In this document: positions 24,843 to 36,153 of the stretch, in pieces | Position numbering within the stretch: the first letter of the stretch is position 1 | Layout: every line of letters begins with the position of its first letter | Assembly: GCA_030247855.1 (NCBI GenBank) | Contig: JAPDRN010000006.1 | Span: forward strand, 310,001 to 374,000 | DNA from: Knufia peltigerae | Taxonomy: Eukaryota > Ascomycota > Eurotiomycetes > Chaetothyriales > Trichomeriaceae | Direction: 5' to 3' | Length of the DNA stretch: 64,000 nt | Position numbers and translations under genes: made by a program | Notes under the pieces: model-generated | The model's input: only the letters and a program-made list of their open reading frames with translations | Database searches by the model: none | Told to the model about the DNA's origin: nothing

Positions 24843-25331
24843 GATTACGCTCAAGCCAAGTCGAGAACACGAGAAGCTCCGCTTCAGAATGGCGACTGTG
24901 TCCATCATAATGGGGGCGTTCTTTGTGGCGGAAGCGCTCCATTATCAAGTATTCCACCAGTGTCCAGCAGGCAAAAGTCCCTAAGGATGTAGGGTTCTGG
25001 ATCCACGAAGAGAGCCACCAGGCAGGCCTGCTGGTATTCTTCAGCATCTTATGCTAAATTTTGTAGAGATAATTCGCGAACTTGCTGCTTTCACTTGGGG
25101 CTCAGCAGGAAGGGTCATATTATTGGTGCAACAAACGAACTATCTCGAGCGACCGCAGAGATGATGATTCAAGCGATTGCTAGCTATGTTACCGGTTATA
25201 TACACCAAAAAGGCGCTCACGCGATGAGGATTGCTAGCACCATAGATAGAGGAATGAATGAGTTGAATAAGTATGTGATTATTGGGTGCAAGTCCCTCTT
25301 GTCCTTTCTTTTTTATTTCGTTTTGTTTGTT
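24843..25331. other. Convergent intergenic region
   Basis: 3' regions of the deubiquitinase (plus) and the NRPS-like gene (minus), marking the left edge of the secondary-metabolite block. Nothing else seen. Confidence 0.6.
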
Positions 25332-28300
25332 TTAAACATTCTTGATGATCCAGTCCCACGTTTTGATCAAGTACTCGTCGTCGAGTCCCGAGTGTTGTTG
25401 GTCACGGAGACAGGGCATTCGGGCGTAAGTCTTGTCCATGTCGTACCGTCGTATGGGTGGTGATGTTTTGATGTTCGGCGTTTCCTGTGTTTGGGGGTCT
25501 TTTGTGCTGCTGCCATATACACTTTTCCAGAACCCCAACAGTTTGAATGACGGATGTTTTTGCAGGCCTTCAAAAGCAGTACCTGTGGTGTCTTTTTGGT
25601 TTTGTTCTTGGAGTGAGGAAAGGACCCTCAACCACTCATCCGCCGGGACGGCTTTGAAAGGTTGATGACGACGCGACGACAGGCGAGCGAGAAGATCGGA
25701 CCAATGCAACTCTGTGGACGGATTGAGGACGTGGTGTACGGGGATGTTTTCGATTTTGGGTGGTTGTTGTCGGTCTCGGTTTTGGTGGTCAATCCCCTTC
25801 AGCGCGTCCTCCACGAAAGCACGAGCAGCCAGATCGACGGGGAGCCAACCCAAAACTTCGTGCTTCAGGTCAGGCAACACGCCAGTCACCCGCGAGCTGC
25901 TCAACATCAGCGGGTACGCCTCGGTCTTGCTCCACACCCCCGTGTCGGTGGCGGCGGAGAGTTGACCGACCCGAGATATCGAGATGCGAGAGTTGAGTCG
26001 AGTCTCGGTGTGGGCGGCGACGCACATGGCTTCGGCCACCCATTTGGAGCGAGCGTAGCCTGTCGGTCCTGACGCGGCGGGCATATCGGAGACGGGTAGT
26101 TCGGGAACGAGGGTGTCCGTCTGTTCGCAGCGAGTATGACCCTTACGCGTGCCGGTGGCGGTTTGAGTGTCGTCGTCGGCGCCGGTGACATTACAAGTCT
26201 GATATGCCGACACACTAGCCACGCTGGAACAGAAAACGAACCTTGGTGGACGGGGGCGTGACGACGATGTCAGTGAAAAGTTGATCAGATTGCGGAGGCC
26301 GGCGAGGTGTGTTGTTTCGAATGAGCGCAGCGGAAGCAAAAAGTTGACGGACCACGCGAGGTGGATGATGACGTCGACTCGAGATGCGAGGGTTGCGTAG
26401 TCTGCAGGCGAGAGTCCGAGTAAGGGGTCGGACAGCGTGCATTGCCATATTGTGGTTCGGCTGCCAAAGTCTATCGGGACGGGGAGGAGACGAGAGGATA
26501 GGGCCTCGAGGACGCGGTCCCGTGAAGCTTGGGCCGTCTCACCGCGGACGAAGAGGTGGATGTGGGATACTCGAGGATCACAAAGGAGTTGGTGAAGAAT
26601 GTGTGAGCCGAGAGAACCTGTCGGACCTGTGAGGAGAATCTGTACACCCTCTTGGTTCGAGGCTGTTGTTACTGGGCTGGGGGCGGGAGAGGAGCAGGAC
26701 GGCGTCGAGGGGATGGGCGACAACCCAGAGTCTTCAAACGTGCTGTATCTTTTGACTAAATCGAGCATCAAGGCATGCTGGTCTAAGGAAGTGTCTTTGA
26801 TGTCATTGGTTTCTTCTCCTGAGCGGATGCGTAGAATGAGGGCGCTCAATCGAGAAATCATCCCTTGGTCTTCGACGACAGTCAGTGGCAAGGCTGAGCC
26901 ATCAGGGATGAGACGACACAAAGCATGGCGAATCTGGATGCAACCGATCGAGTCGATCCCAAAGGAGAACAGGTCCGAGTCGTCGCTGAGAGATCCAGGC
27001 TTGACGTCTGTCCTATCGCCGACGATGTTTGTGACTATCTTGCGTACATTTTCGAGGATGTCTTCGTCCGACACGTTCGAGGTGGTGGCTGATGGATCAG
27101 CCGAGTATGCTCTGGAAATAATGCTGGCGTAACGTTCTTCGGCCCTGCTTCGAAGGATGGTGCCCTTGCTGCTTTTTTCGAGACTTCCCTGGTCATAAGG
27201 CATTGGGAGTAGCATGCTTCGGGGGATTCTCGCGTGACTTTGACTGTCCCTGTTCAGCCTCTCGATCATGGGCGCTATCCCCCGAAGAAAATCGTCGTCT
27301 GTGAGGGAAATTGCACTTTTCGATCGGAAAATAAGGACCCCCGGATAGAGGTTTTCGTTTCCGAAGACCAAAACATCTTCGACAAGAGGCGACGAAGCTC
27401 GAATGGCATCTTCCAGGGGAGCAGGGTCGAATTTCTTGCCGGTGACGAGTGTGAGTTGAGAATCGGCGCGGGAGTGATACCGCCACGCATTGGGGATGCG
27501 CGAATGCGCCGCAAATAGATCTGCTGTGGCATATGAACCGTCGTCACGATTGTGTTTTGCCTTGATACCGGGTCAGTTCAGCTTCTGCAGGAGGGACAAA
27601 GAAAGACTTACCATATGAGGCCATCCAGGCTGGATGACGAGTTCTGATAGACCGTCATTCTCTTGTGGTTCGAACTTGAGATGTTCTTGTCCAGGCATTA
27701 TTCTGAGATACTGCCATTCTTTGTCCTTTTTGAAATCTCGACATGATGACATGAGAAACCCACATTCGGCACTCCCAAACCGTGATATCAGGTTGACGTT
27801 GGACAGTACCAGTTTGTCGCCAATCTCTGCGGGAAGGGCTGCTCCTCCCACACCCACAACGTCCATATCTTGCAAATACTTCAATCCAACCCGGTCTTCG
27901 GCCATCATTTGCAAGATGTATGGCACTGACGAGAAGTACTTGACTGGGGGAGCGCTGTCTTGTTCGACCGCAGATGATGCTGCGTCCAGGCAGCGACAAA
28001 CATTCGCGGCCGTAATGGGGTGATCTTTACCGGGGAATAGCCACATGAGTGCATCGCTTGTCCATGCTCGAAACAGGTCTGCAATCCCACCGTGATAAAG
28101 TGGTGTCGTGGTGAATGAAGCATGCCCGGTCCCATCAAGTCTAGGCAGCACGCCAACAGCTCCATGGTGAGTCTGAGGTATCGGTTTTGGAATCCCAGTC
28201 GACGTGCCTGAGGTATGATGAAGGTAAGCAATGTCGAATCGGCGGATCCCTTGGGCCGTTTCAGGGGTTGGTGATGGTGTCCGAGAGATGACATCAAATA

Positions 28301-28814
28301 TATCTTCGTTGGCGAAGGGAATGATGGTGGCGTCAATGTCCAAACCCTTTGAATTGGCGGACTCCGCAGACGCTTTTTCTGCTAGGTCCTGGTAAACCTC
28401 ATCATAGAAAAGATGCTTCACCTCGCATGATCTACATAGATGACTGACCGAGGATGGGGAACACTGTGGTGCAATCAGGAGTGCGGCATGACCCAAGCGG
28501 ATAATGGCGAGCCAGGTGAAAAGAAATTCAGGCGAACTTGGACAGATGAGTGCAATAGTCTGCTTTGGTATGGCCCCTAACTTCGTTGACAGTGCCTTTG
28601 CCACAACCATCGACCCTCGTTGCACATCCCCGAACGTCAAGATGTGGGTGCTCCATGGCTCGGATCCCTGTGACAAGGAGAAGAAACCAACGGCTGGTGA
28701 CGAGTGTTGTTGTCGAGCCTTGAGGTCGATGAATTCTGTCACGGTCTCATATTTCTTTCCACACTGATACTTGACAGCCTGTTCGAGATCACAAGTGAAG
28801 TATGTGGGCTCCAT
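25332..28814 (-). CDS. NRPS-like adenylation-thiolation-reductase enzyme
   Basis: Single-module adenylate-forming reductase of about 1143 residues; one intron, 27561-27611. The adenylation domain (about 1-520) carries the A3 loop HTSGTSTGIPKP near 200-211 and the A5 region ISRFGSAECGF. The thiolation domain has LFSFGIDSIG with the pantetheinylated serine near 605. The thioester reductase is an extended short-chain dehydrogenase: GPTGSLG nucleotide loop near 713, CSSVAS near 846, and Tyr/Lys in GYARSKW near 903-907. There is no condensation domain. Such enzymes load a carboxylic or amino acid and release it as aldehyde or alcohol. The gene lies next to the mycosporine-type genes, with its start facing the 3' end of the cyclase gene, suggesting reduction of an amino-acid carboxyl in the product. 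The substrate cannot be read by eye. Confidence 0.92.
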
Positions 28815-29476
28815 TTTCCTTCCAGCCCATACGAGAATGTGACCACATCAGCGGACACTGGCAAAGCTTTGAATGTGAGGTCCTAAGATTGGTTGGGAAC
28901 CTTGTCTGGTGGTGAGCGTTGATTACTATGGTGGTAGAAAGGTCTCAGCACCGGTCACTGACCTGGCGATTGCCACGTGTAACGTATGGAGATTCTTTCC
29001 ATGGTCCGACGGTGTAACGAGTCCTGTCAATGATGTATATTAGCAAGGAATATCCTGTTCATGTCCAACCACTTGAACCTCCACTCTGATCTGAAGTGTT
29101 GACATCATGACATGCTTTGGGGCTTTCTTCAGTCAAAATCTTCCTCTAATTTTACTGGAGCCATGAGATGATCAAATGCATGTGCGGAACCGTGTCATGC
29201 TATGTGTAAAGTGGTAGAGAGTAACGTGTAGTGTGTGTCGCGTACTACTGCGAGCACGGATTGGAACCATATTTATAATCTACAATTGTGCCATACACAG
29301 AGAGTTTGACCCTTCAGAAATCACATCTAAAAATCACTCGAGTCTCAGATCGTCGTGTTAACAGGCGGAGACGATTCTCACACACGAGGCTTCTCGAATG
29401 TGCCAAATACTATCTATCTATCTATCAAAGCTTCGGGCATTGCAATCATGAACATGCCATACTCATACCCCATGAG
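28815..29476. promoter_or_regulatory. Upstream region of NRPS-like gene
   Basis: About 660 bp between the NRPS-like start and the cyclase stop, both minus strand. It holds a CACGTG E-box at 28974-28979 and a short CTAT repeat near 29410. No gene seen. Confidence 0.5.
29410..29426. repeat. (CTAT)4 microsatellite
   Basis: Four CTAT units plus one base in the region just downstream of the cyclase stop codon. Confidence 0.8.
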
Positions 29477-31247
29477 CTAATGAACCCCATTGACACGAAC
29501 ACCGTTAACACCAGCACCATTGACATGGTTACCGTTCGTGTGAGTACCGTTCGTACCGTTCGTACCATTCGTATGGCCATTTGTATGACTATTCATACCA
29601 TGTGCGCTCCCATTGGCCAAACCAATCGTAGCATGGTCTGTCACTCCATTGACAAGCTCAGTAGGCTTCTCCTCGGCAGATGCATGCTTGATAGCCTTGG
29701 ACACACCGTTGGTCATCTTGCCATCCGCATTCTGGTGTCCGTTGATGTGGGTATCATCGTTCAGGACATTAAGCTTTTTCAGTCCGTTAGAGATGACACC
29801 AGTTTCAACAGGCTTGTTGTTGACCGTGTAGCCAGTGTCACTGGCGTCGACGAAAGCCTCAATGCCTTCGCCATTTCTTGGGTAGTTTTTCATCAGAGAC
29901 TTGTGCTTCTTCAAAGCAGCATACATCTCTTCCATTGAGACGTCGTTCAGGAAAACACACCTCCCAAGGGGACTAGGAACAGCGGCACGAAGCAGACCAT
30001 CTCGCGTTCTGAGAATAGCCTTGGTGCCCTTGTCCAGAATCTCCTCGTCGAATTGGTGATGATCCATGGATAGACCTGCCCGGGAGAATAGGGACAGAAG
30101 TTGGCTGTGATCCTCATCACTGAGCAGCCCGCGCATATTGGCCAAGGTTGCAGAGTATGCCATATCAATTGAGATTGCATGACCGTGTCGAAGCGGAACT
30201 TCTGGCACCAGCTCATGAAGAGGTGACCATCTAGATAACGTCAACGAGGCTCATATCACTCGAGGTGAACTTACGTGTGACCGTAGGCAATGACACGATC
30301 AAGCCCGATTTCGTGCAAGTTTGGCGTTTCGAGCTTCAACATCTCGTGGATGCCGGCACGGTTGATGGTATCCGCAGCCTTTCGTACTTCTTCAGGAGCA
30401 CCATCGGTGCGTCCGAACCCAGTCCCGATGAGCTGTTCACAATATTTGTCTAGCAGGTCAAAGGTCGGGAGGTGAGCACATGTGGAGATCTTGATGAGCT
30501 CGGCAAAGCCATTCCGGATTTGCGCTTCTGGCAAGGTGCGAAGGAAGCCAAAGTCCAGGAATGTATGCATAGGAGCATGGTAGGCTCCCAGCCTGTTCTT
30601 GTAGTTGCCATAATTGACCGCGACCTTGATTGAGACTGACGCATCGATCAGACCAATGACAGTGGTCGGGATACGAATATAATTGGTGTTTCTGCGGTAA
30701 GCAGCGCAAGCAAAACTGGAAATGATCGGTCAGTGACAAGATCGCGATGGTACAACAGCCAGGGATATATATGGGCCAGAGTGCCTTGTGGTCATCTTTG
30801 GCAGGTGGTATCCTTTACCCAGCAACATCAGTAACCAATCCACCGCCAATGACGAGTACAGGTTCCTTTGAATGGTCAGTCATGGTTCATAGGGATACGC
30901 GTGGGAGGGGCACTAACCTTTCTGAAGACACCGAACTTGTTCATGGAATCGACAATACTCAAGAAAGTGTCAATGGATTTGGCCTTCTCTCCAATCATGG
31001 TCTTGTGGATGTCCAGGTCGATCTTGTAATGATCGAAGTATCTCTGCATCTGCTCGCCATAGACGTCGAAGATATTAGAGTCCATGACTGCTAGACACCG
31101 TCCCCATTGCTGATAACAATCAGAGAGGTTTTTGTTGCCGGTGTCGAACACTCCATCAATGAAGGTGAAGTCATATTCGATCTTCTCATACCCCTCGACG
31201 TGGAAGCCGACCTTGGTTTCGGCAACAGATGCCTTGAGGTCAGACAT
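29477..31247 (-). CDS. Sedoheptulose-7-phosphate cyclase, DDGS/MysA type
   Basis: Dehydroquinate-synthase-like NAD/metal-dependent sugar phosphate cyclase, about 523 residues in four exons (introns 30866-30917, 30716-30818, 30231-30274). The fold is clear: NAD loop VLVIGGGLVTDVAG near 112-126, RIPTTVIGLIDASVSIKVAV, GAYHAPMHTFLDFGFLRTLP, the metal ligand region GFAELIKIS, and HTWSPLHELVPEVPLRHGHAISIDMAYS, restored by splicing. This signature matches the EEVS/DDGS branch rather than true shikimate-pathway AroB. In mycosporine pathways DDGS turns sedoheptulose 7-phosphate into desmethyl-4-deoxygadusol. The neighbouring methyltransferase and ATP-grasp genes support that role over EEVS. The last ~80 residues are an unusual Asn-Gly-rich tail with many xNG repeats. 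A TATATTAA element (reverse strand of about 31341-31349) lies about 95 bp upstream of the start. Confidence 0.92.
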
Positions 31248-32617
31248 GTTGAATGAAGATATTGGTCGTCTGAGGAAAGAATGGTAGGCAAGTGAAGGCG
31301 GCAATGCAGATCAACCTGGGGAAGCGAGAGAAGAGCTGGTTTAATATACCCAAGCACTTACCAGCACACTGTGCAACGATTCGACACGACGTGATGACTC
31401 GGTGGAACCAATTCTACCCGCCGTACGCTGCAAAGACGTCTTCCATTTTGTCGGTTGCAAAGGCTCAGGACAATTCCAAGGCAGATGCAATTGCTGGTGA
31501 CTCGAGAGATCCGGCAGAAATATTCCACCAACAGGCTTCATGGAGCATTCGAGTCAAGGGAGGTTCGCGCATTGATTGGGCCACCCCTGGTAGGTGAGAC
31601 TCCCGGCGTAGAGCTTGTATGCCATTTAAGATTTGCACCAGGCACAGTCATGATGTAGTCGATGATTGTTTGCTAAAGATGGCAGAGGACAAGATACTCA
31701 GAATAGCCAAGAAAGAAAGCTGCATCCAGCAGGGGATGCAGGTATGGGCATAAGGACGTGACAGGCGATGCTAGATCCTAGCGCCATCTTCGGGTAGATT
31801 GAGTTGCCGCGGAATCATGTTGCGACCTGTCCCACAGCCTGGAGAAAATCCACAGAAGGTCCAGAAGCACCCACGTCAGTACGCGGTCGGGCATGCAGTA
31901 GTCATAGACCGGTCACACTTGGTGTAGTGCAAGGCAACCACCGGAAATGGCGGTTGACAACGGTCATGTCAAAGAGATTGATGGGAATGACACCACGGTA
32001 CGAGTATGACAGAAAGTGTACAGAGTGAGAGGACGAGCGACAATCAACTGGAGGAGGTTGAATCTGCCGCAGCTGTTTGGGAGGTACAGGAGAGGCATAC
32101 TGCGCTAATCCCTTCTAGGACTAGCTGTATCACGCTGGTTGGTCCATCCGAACATCACCGAATCATCACCTTCAAACGTGTCTTTTCTGCGCTCCGGACG
32201 TCGACTTCTCTGCTTCCACGAGGACGCGTATTACATCTTGCTCAAAGTGGATGTGCAGACCAATCCATATTGACGCGCTGGCTAGCTATTGGCATCGCCT
32301 ATGCGACCCACCATTGGACGAGAATCTGCTCTGGTTACGGGTAAGTGCTTGAGCATGTCAGATGTCATCGATCTCTATAGGTCGGATCTACTTCCGAAAA
32401 GCTGCTCTACCTTGAATCTGGCTGGGGTCAAGGCGATATCCTCGAACTACTGCTGCATGTCGGGATCATTATCCTCCATCCATTGAGATTGGAGATATTG
32501 GCCTACCTTGACCGCCTGTTGTGCAAACCCGTAGAGACTTCTCTGCAGAATTCACTGACCACAGCCAGTCCTGAAAGGAAGGCTCATCTTAGTACAGTAA
32601 TCAATCTAGGGCAGAAA
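31248..32617. promoter_or_regulatory. Shared divergent promoter, cyclase / O-methyltransferase
   Basis: A 1.37-kb region between the two divergent starts of the first two mycosporine steps. It holds a TATA-like element for the cyclase near 31345 and a TGACTC core at 31395-31400. An in-frame upstream ATG at 32483 could add 45 residues to the methyltransferase, but that extension lacks family similarity. Confidence 0.55.
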
Positions 32618-33518
32618 ATGGCGGATTTCAATCTTGAGAAGAAATATCAGGAGCAAGAAGAGACATTTGTATTTGCCGACAATCCCATCACTTGGCGTTC
32701 TTGCTGATCTGATGCAGTTTGACGATGGAAGAGAAATCGAGCTTCTGCATTTCATCTACAGTAATCCCGACATCGAAACCATCAGGAACTCTCCAACCAA
32801 GGTCCTGGCTGCCATTGACAACTTTGCACGGACGAAAAAGTACCTCATGAATGTCGGTGAGGACAAAGGACGGATAGTAGCTGATCTGATTGCCGAGGTC
32901 AAACCTGAGGTCATGGTCGAGTTGGGTGGCTACATAGGTTATTCTTGTGTCTTGTTTGGAGATGCTGTCCGCAAGGCTGGAGGCAAGAGATATTTCAGCC
33001 TTGAGCGAAACCCGGAGTTTGCTGCTGTTATCGCTTCTTTGGTTGATCTCGCTGGCCTGAGTGACATTGTCAAAGTCATCGTCGGGTCTAGTGATGTTTC
33101 CATAAAGAGATTGCATGCCTCTGGAGACCTCAAGCATATCGACTTGATGTTCCTGGACCACTATAAACCTGCTTACACGACAGACTTGAAGCTCTGCGAG
33201 GAACTGGGCTTGATCACTCCCAGCACTGTCCTTGCCGCTGACAATGTCATTGCGCCTGGAAATCCTCCCTACCTTGAATACGTCAGAAGCAGCGTCGAAC
33301 AGAAAAAGCGTGCGACCAAATTTGGTGGTACGGTTAATGGAGTTGACAGCAGATTCGCGGATAAAACCGCCAACCAATATCTGAAGCGCGAAGGAAAAGC
33401 CCAACTCGATGAGACTAGGGTTGGCAACCCCCTGCTCATCTATGAAAGCAAGCTCGTCAACAGCTTCGAACCATCTGGTGTTCCTGTAAGAAAAGAGCCC
33501 TCATTTGTGGATGTCTAA
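32618..33518 (+). CDS. COMT-type O-methyltransferase (MysB role)
   Basis: SAM-dependent, metal-assisted methyltransferase of about 283 residues. Exon 1 encodes MADFNLEKKYQEQEETF; the intron 32669-32717 joins it to FDDGREIELLHFIYS, as in other fungal members. SAM motif I is VELGGYIGYS near residue 84. The catechol-O-methyltransferase-like metal site is visible as FLDHYKP near 164 and AADNV near 190. In mycosporine biosynthesis the O-methyltransferase converts the DDGS product to 4-deoxygadusol. Pairing with a divergently transcribed DDGS-type cyclase supports that function. On sequence alone a generic catechol-type methyltransferase would also fit. All key residues are present. Confidence 0.88.
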
Positions 33519-34835
33519 GATCTGTGCCCACTGACATGTTGCTAGGATGGCATTGAAATCACGAGGTGTGTGGGAGTGGAAACGTCTTGAGACGAGGAAC
33601 ATCTGTTTCACCGGCATATGCTCTCTCACACCAAGGAACCTGGGGAAGTTGAGGCCAAAGGACGGTGGTAGATCTGCCACCAAAAATTCATGCGCGCGTT
33701 CAACTCTGCCAAGACTTTTCGGAACAACAGCAACCTCACTCACAACGGGGCTAAAAAAAAAGAACAACAAGAACAAAAATTGCAAAAAGAATTGAACTTT
33801 TGGTCAATATGAGGCTTGAACTCATGACCTTTGTGTTTTCCATAGTGTTTGACCACAGGGTATTAGCACAACGATCTAACCAACTGATCTAATCGACCAT
33901 TTTTGTGTCTCAATTCTGGACCAAAAATTGACCATTTTATCTGATAGAAATTGAAAATTTTCACCATGGCACAGTGGGTCGTACCCATCGTAACGCCTAA
34001 ACAGCAAGTGGTGATGACTCTTACTGAATCTAACTCTCTCCTCTTCGTTTTCTCACCGTACATGAGGTAGTCATTTTACGCTCAATGCACAAGGACCTCG
34101 CACCTATTACGGACGCCTTACAATTAATATGTAAATTTAGTACGGAGTACCTGTGGACTACCTCGACGTTTTCCTAGTGTCCACAAGTTCTTATTGAGTC
34201 TACAGCCCCAGAATGGTGACTGCCAATGCTGGTCTCTCAAGTGTAAGGTATGCCGAATACGCATTCAATTTTGTGGACTATTTGTGGAGCGAGCATACAA
34301 AAGAGGAAGTGCTGTCTCTCATACGCGACTTGATAGTAACACTCGGAGTACTCGTTCAGCAGATAGCGCTGATGCCGATCACCATCACTATTGTCAATTG
34401 TCTACGGTCGTTTGCGAGACTCGCAAGAACGAACACGACTGGTCTAGGGGGTCAACAATTGTCCCGGTTGCCTGGACTCATGCTATCCAGTTCTTGGTAC
34501 CCACCGTTTTCACGTATACTGGTTGCGACGAGCAATCCTCACTGGCTCGTGCTATGTGTTGGTCGCTGACTGCATGAGATTTCTCCGTATAAACGGTACT
34601 TTTGACCATATTCAGGACCGAATCCGTTCGGAATAGCGGCACCGCAAGCTTTCATCCGACGTGGCTTCGAGAGCAATGACTTGTGTGTGCAGTGTATATA
34701 TCTGGCGTCGTCCTTGCACAGCATGGTCAACAGTACTATCTCGTCACAGAATTGCGTCAGGCCACCGCACCACACAAACACGCACAAACAGACATCGTCG
34801 TTTTCCAGTACCCTTTTCAGTCCTGAGAACGGAAC
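33519..34835. other. Intergenic region with a tRNA gene
   Basis: 1.3 kb between the methyltransferase and VOC genes. It contains the tRNA-Ile gene, an A/T-homopolymer-rich stretch near 33750-33790, and presumably the VOC promoter. The remaining frames show no family signature. Confidence 0.6.
33801..33898 (-). tRNA. tRNA-Ile (anticodon AAU) with 24-nt intron
   Basis: Read on the minus strand, all four cloverleaf stems pair fully: acceptor GGTCGAT with ATTGACC (one G-U), D stem GATC with GATC, anticodon stem TTGTG with CACAA, and T stem ATGAG with CTCAT around a TTCAAGC loop. The anticodon loop CTAATA gives AAU. A 24-nt intron (33837-33860) sits at the standard place one base 3' of the anticodon. 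The mature length is 74 nt with discriminator A. A TTTTT pol III terminator follows about 15 bp downstream. Compared with the usual fungal tRNA-Ile the stems are AT-shifted, and the A box reads TAGATCAGTTGG instead of TAGCTCAGTTGG, so a weakly expressed or decaying copy is possible. Confidence 0.75.
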
Positions 34836-35422
34836 ATGTCTCGCGTATGACACTCCCTCATAACTTCAGGCCCCCAGAAGATAGGAAATAGCATGATCCT
34901 AACTGCCTTCAGACTCACAAGAACGTCTTCAATCACCTCGCAATATCAGTCCCCAATCTAGATGAGGCAGTCACCTGGTATAGCAAGATCTTCGGCCTCC
35001 AAAAATTATGTCCAGACGCTCTCCTGGAACCGGAGCTCATATCGAAGTTGCCTGTCTCTAAGATCTATGGACCACGTCTGCGGAGAATGAAGATCGCATT
35101 TCTGGACTTTGGTGATGGGGTTGGCCTGGAGTTGTTTGAATTCCTAGATCCTCCGTACAGGAAACCCGAGGACCCCTTTGACTATGCAAAGGGCGGGTTC
35201 TTCCATGTCGGAATCACCGTCACCGACCCCGAAGACACGGCAAGAGCAGTTTGTGAGAATGGAGGGAGGAGGATGGGGGAAGCCATAGTCATGGGCAGTG
35301 AGAAGGCAGTGTATTGTCAGGATCCTTGGGGTAATGCTCTGGAATGTCTCAGCTCCGGATTCGAGCAGATACTATTAGCTGGCCGAGGAGGGGAGGCCTT
35401 CAATTTGCCTAATGGACAATGA
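34836..35422 (+). CDS. VOC-fold (glyoxalase/bleomycin-resistance-like) protein
   Basis: Small protein of about 172 residues. The first exon is only 9 nt (MSR); the intron 34845-34912, ending with CTAACTGCCTTCAG, joins it in phase to THKNVFNHLAISVPNLDEAV. The two beta-alpha-beta-beta-beta modules of a vicinal-oxygen-chelate fold are visible: NHLAISV...AVTWYSKIFGL in the first half, FFHVGITVTDPEDTARAV and YCQDPWGNALECLS in the second. Candidate metal ligands are His in NHLAIS, Glu in GLELFEF, His in FFHVGITV and Glu in NALECLS, as in metal-dependent VOC enzymes (lyases, isomerases, dioxygenases). It lies between the methyltransferase and ATP-grasp genes on the same strand, so a tailoring role in the pathway is inferred; the reaction is unknown. 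Confidence 0.8.
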
Positions 35423-36153
35423 ATGCACCGAGGCCTGGTATGTACGTATTTGACCCGGTCGAGGAAAAAGCCCAGGTCGCTGGTTTCGTCAACCGACAGT
35501 AAATGTCGTGGGGTTAACGACCTCGCCAGTAGAAAACATTCGCCGGTTTGCCCTTCAGTCCTACCAGATCACTCGCAAAGGATTCCTAAAGCGCAATCGC
35601 CGTTGGAGAATACTCCGTAATGCTGGAGAAAATGAGGAAAACATGGCGCGGCACCTCGGTGGCCTTAACGTGTACTCCGAAGAGCATTAATGTCCTTTAA
35701 AATGTGGTTGTAGTTGGGAAAAAGCTGTGGGTTTAAATACTCCGCTCCATATATACGGTCGAGTATATCACTTTGGGGTGAAATATTTGGGATGAACATC
35801 AATTTGATCCGTAGAATCTCAACACATGAACTTCACATCATCCTACATGGGAGCTTCCAGGCTCATGGTTTACAGTACACTGCAAGGTACAGTTCGTATG
35901 ATTCTCTGGCATCGCTTTGCCTTAGACGCTCCATCTACACAATCATGTCTTCACCAATGGGCCTCACAACCCACTCAGTCACTTCGTGACGTCGACATTT
36001 TGATTTGGACCAGCTAATGCCAGGTCCAACCAAATTTTCTTTCTCAGGGTGTGAATAGAAGCCATTCGACATTTGATTTTTGTTCTCTGAATTTTTTTTT
36101 TGCGTGAAGACCTTTGCAACGCACAACTGGGGATCTCCCTGAATCTGCTAACA
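35423..36153. promoter_or_regulatory. Upstream region of the ATP-grasp gene
   Basis: 730 bp without a supported gene. A CRE/ATF-like TGACGTCG lies at 35987-35994, 160 bp before the ATP-grasp start, and a CCAAT core is close by at about 35954. Confidence 0.5.
35987..35994. promoter_or_regulatory. CRE/ATF-like site TGACGTCG
   Basis: One mismatch from the palindromic CRE bound by stress-activated bZIP factors (Atf1/AtfA). Position fits a promoter element, but an 8-bp match can occur by chance. Confidence 0.35.

Noticed and set aside
32483..32617. 45-residue N-terminal extension of the O-methyltransferase
   Set aside because: In frame, but family members start at MADF and the extension has no similarity or targeting signal.
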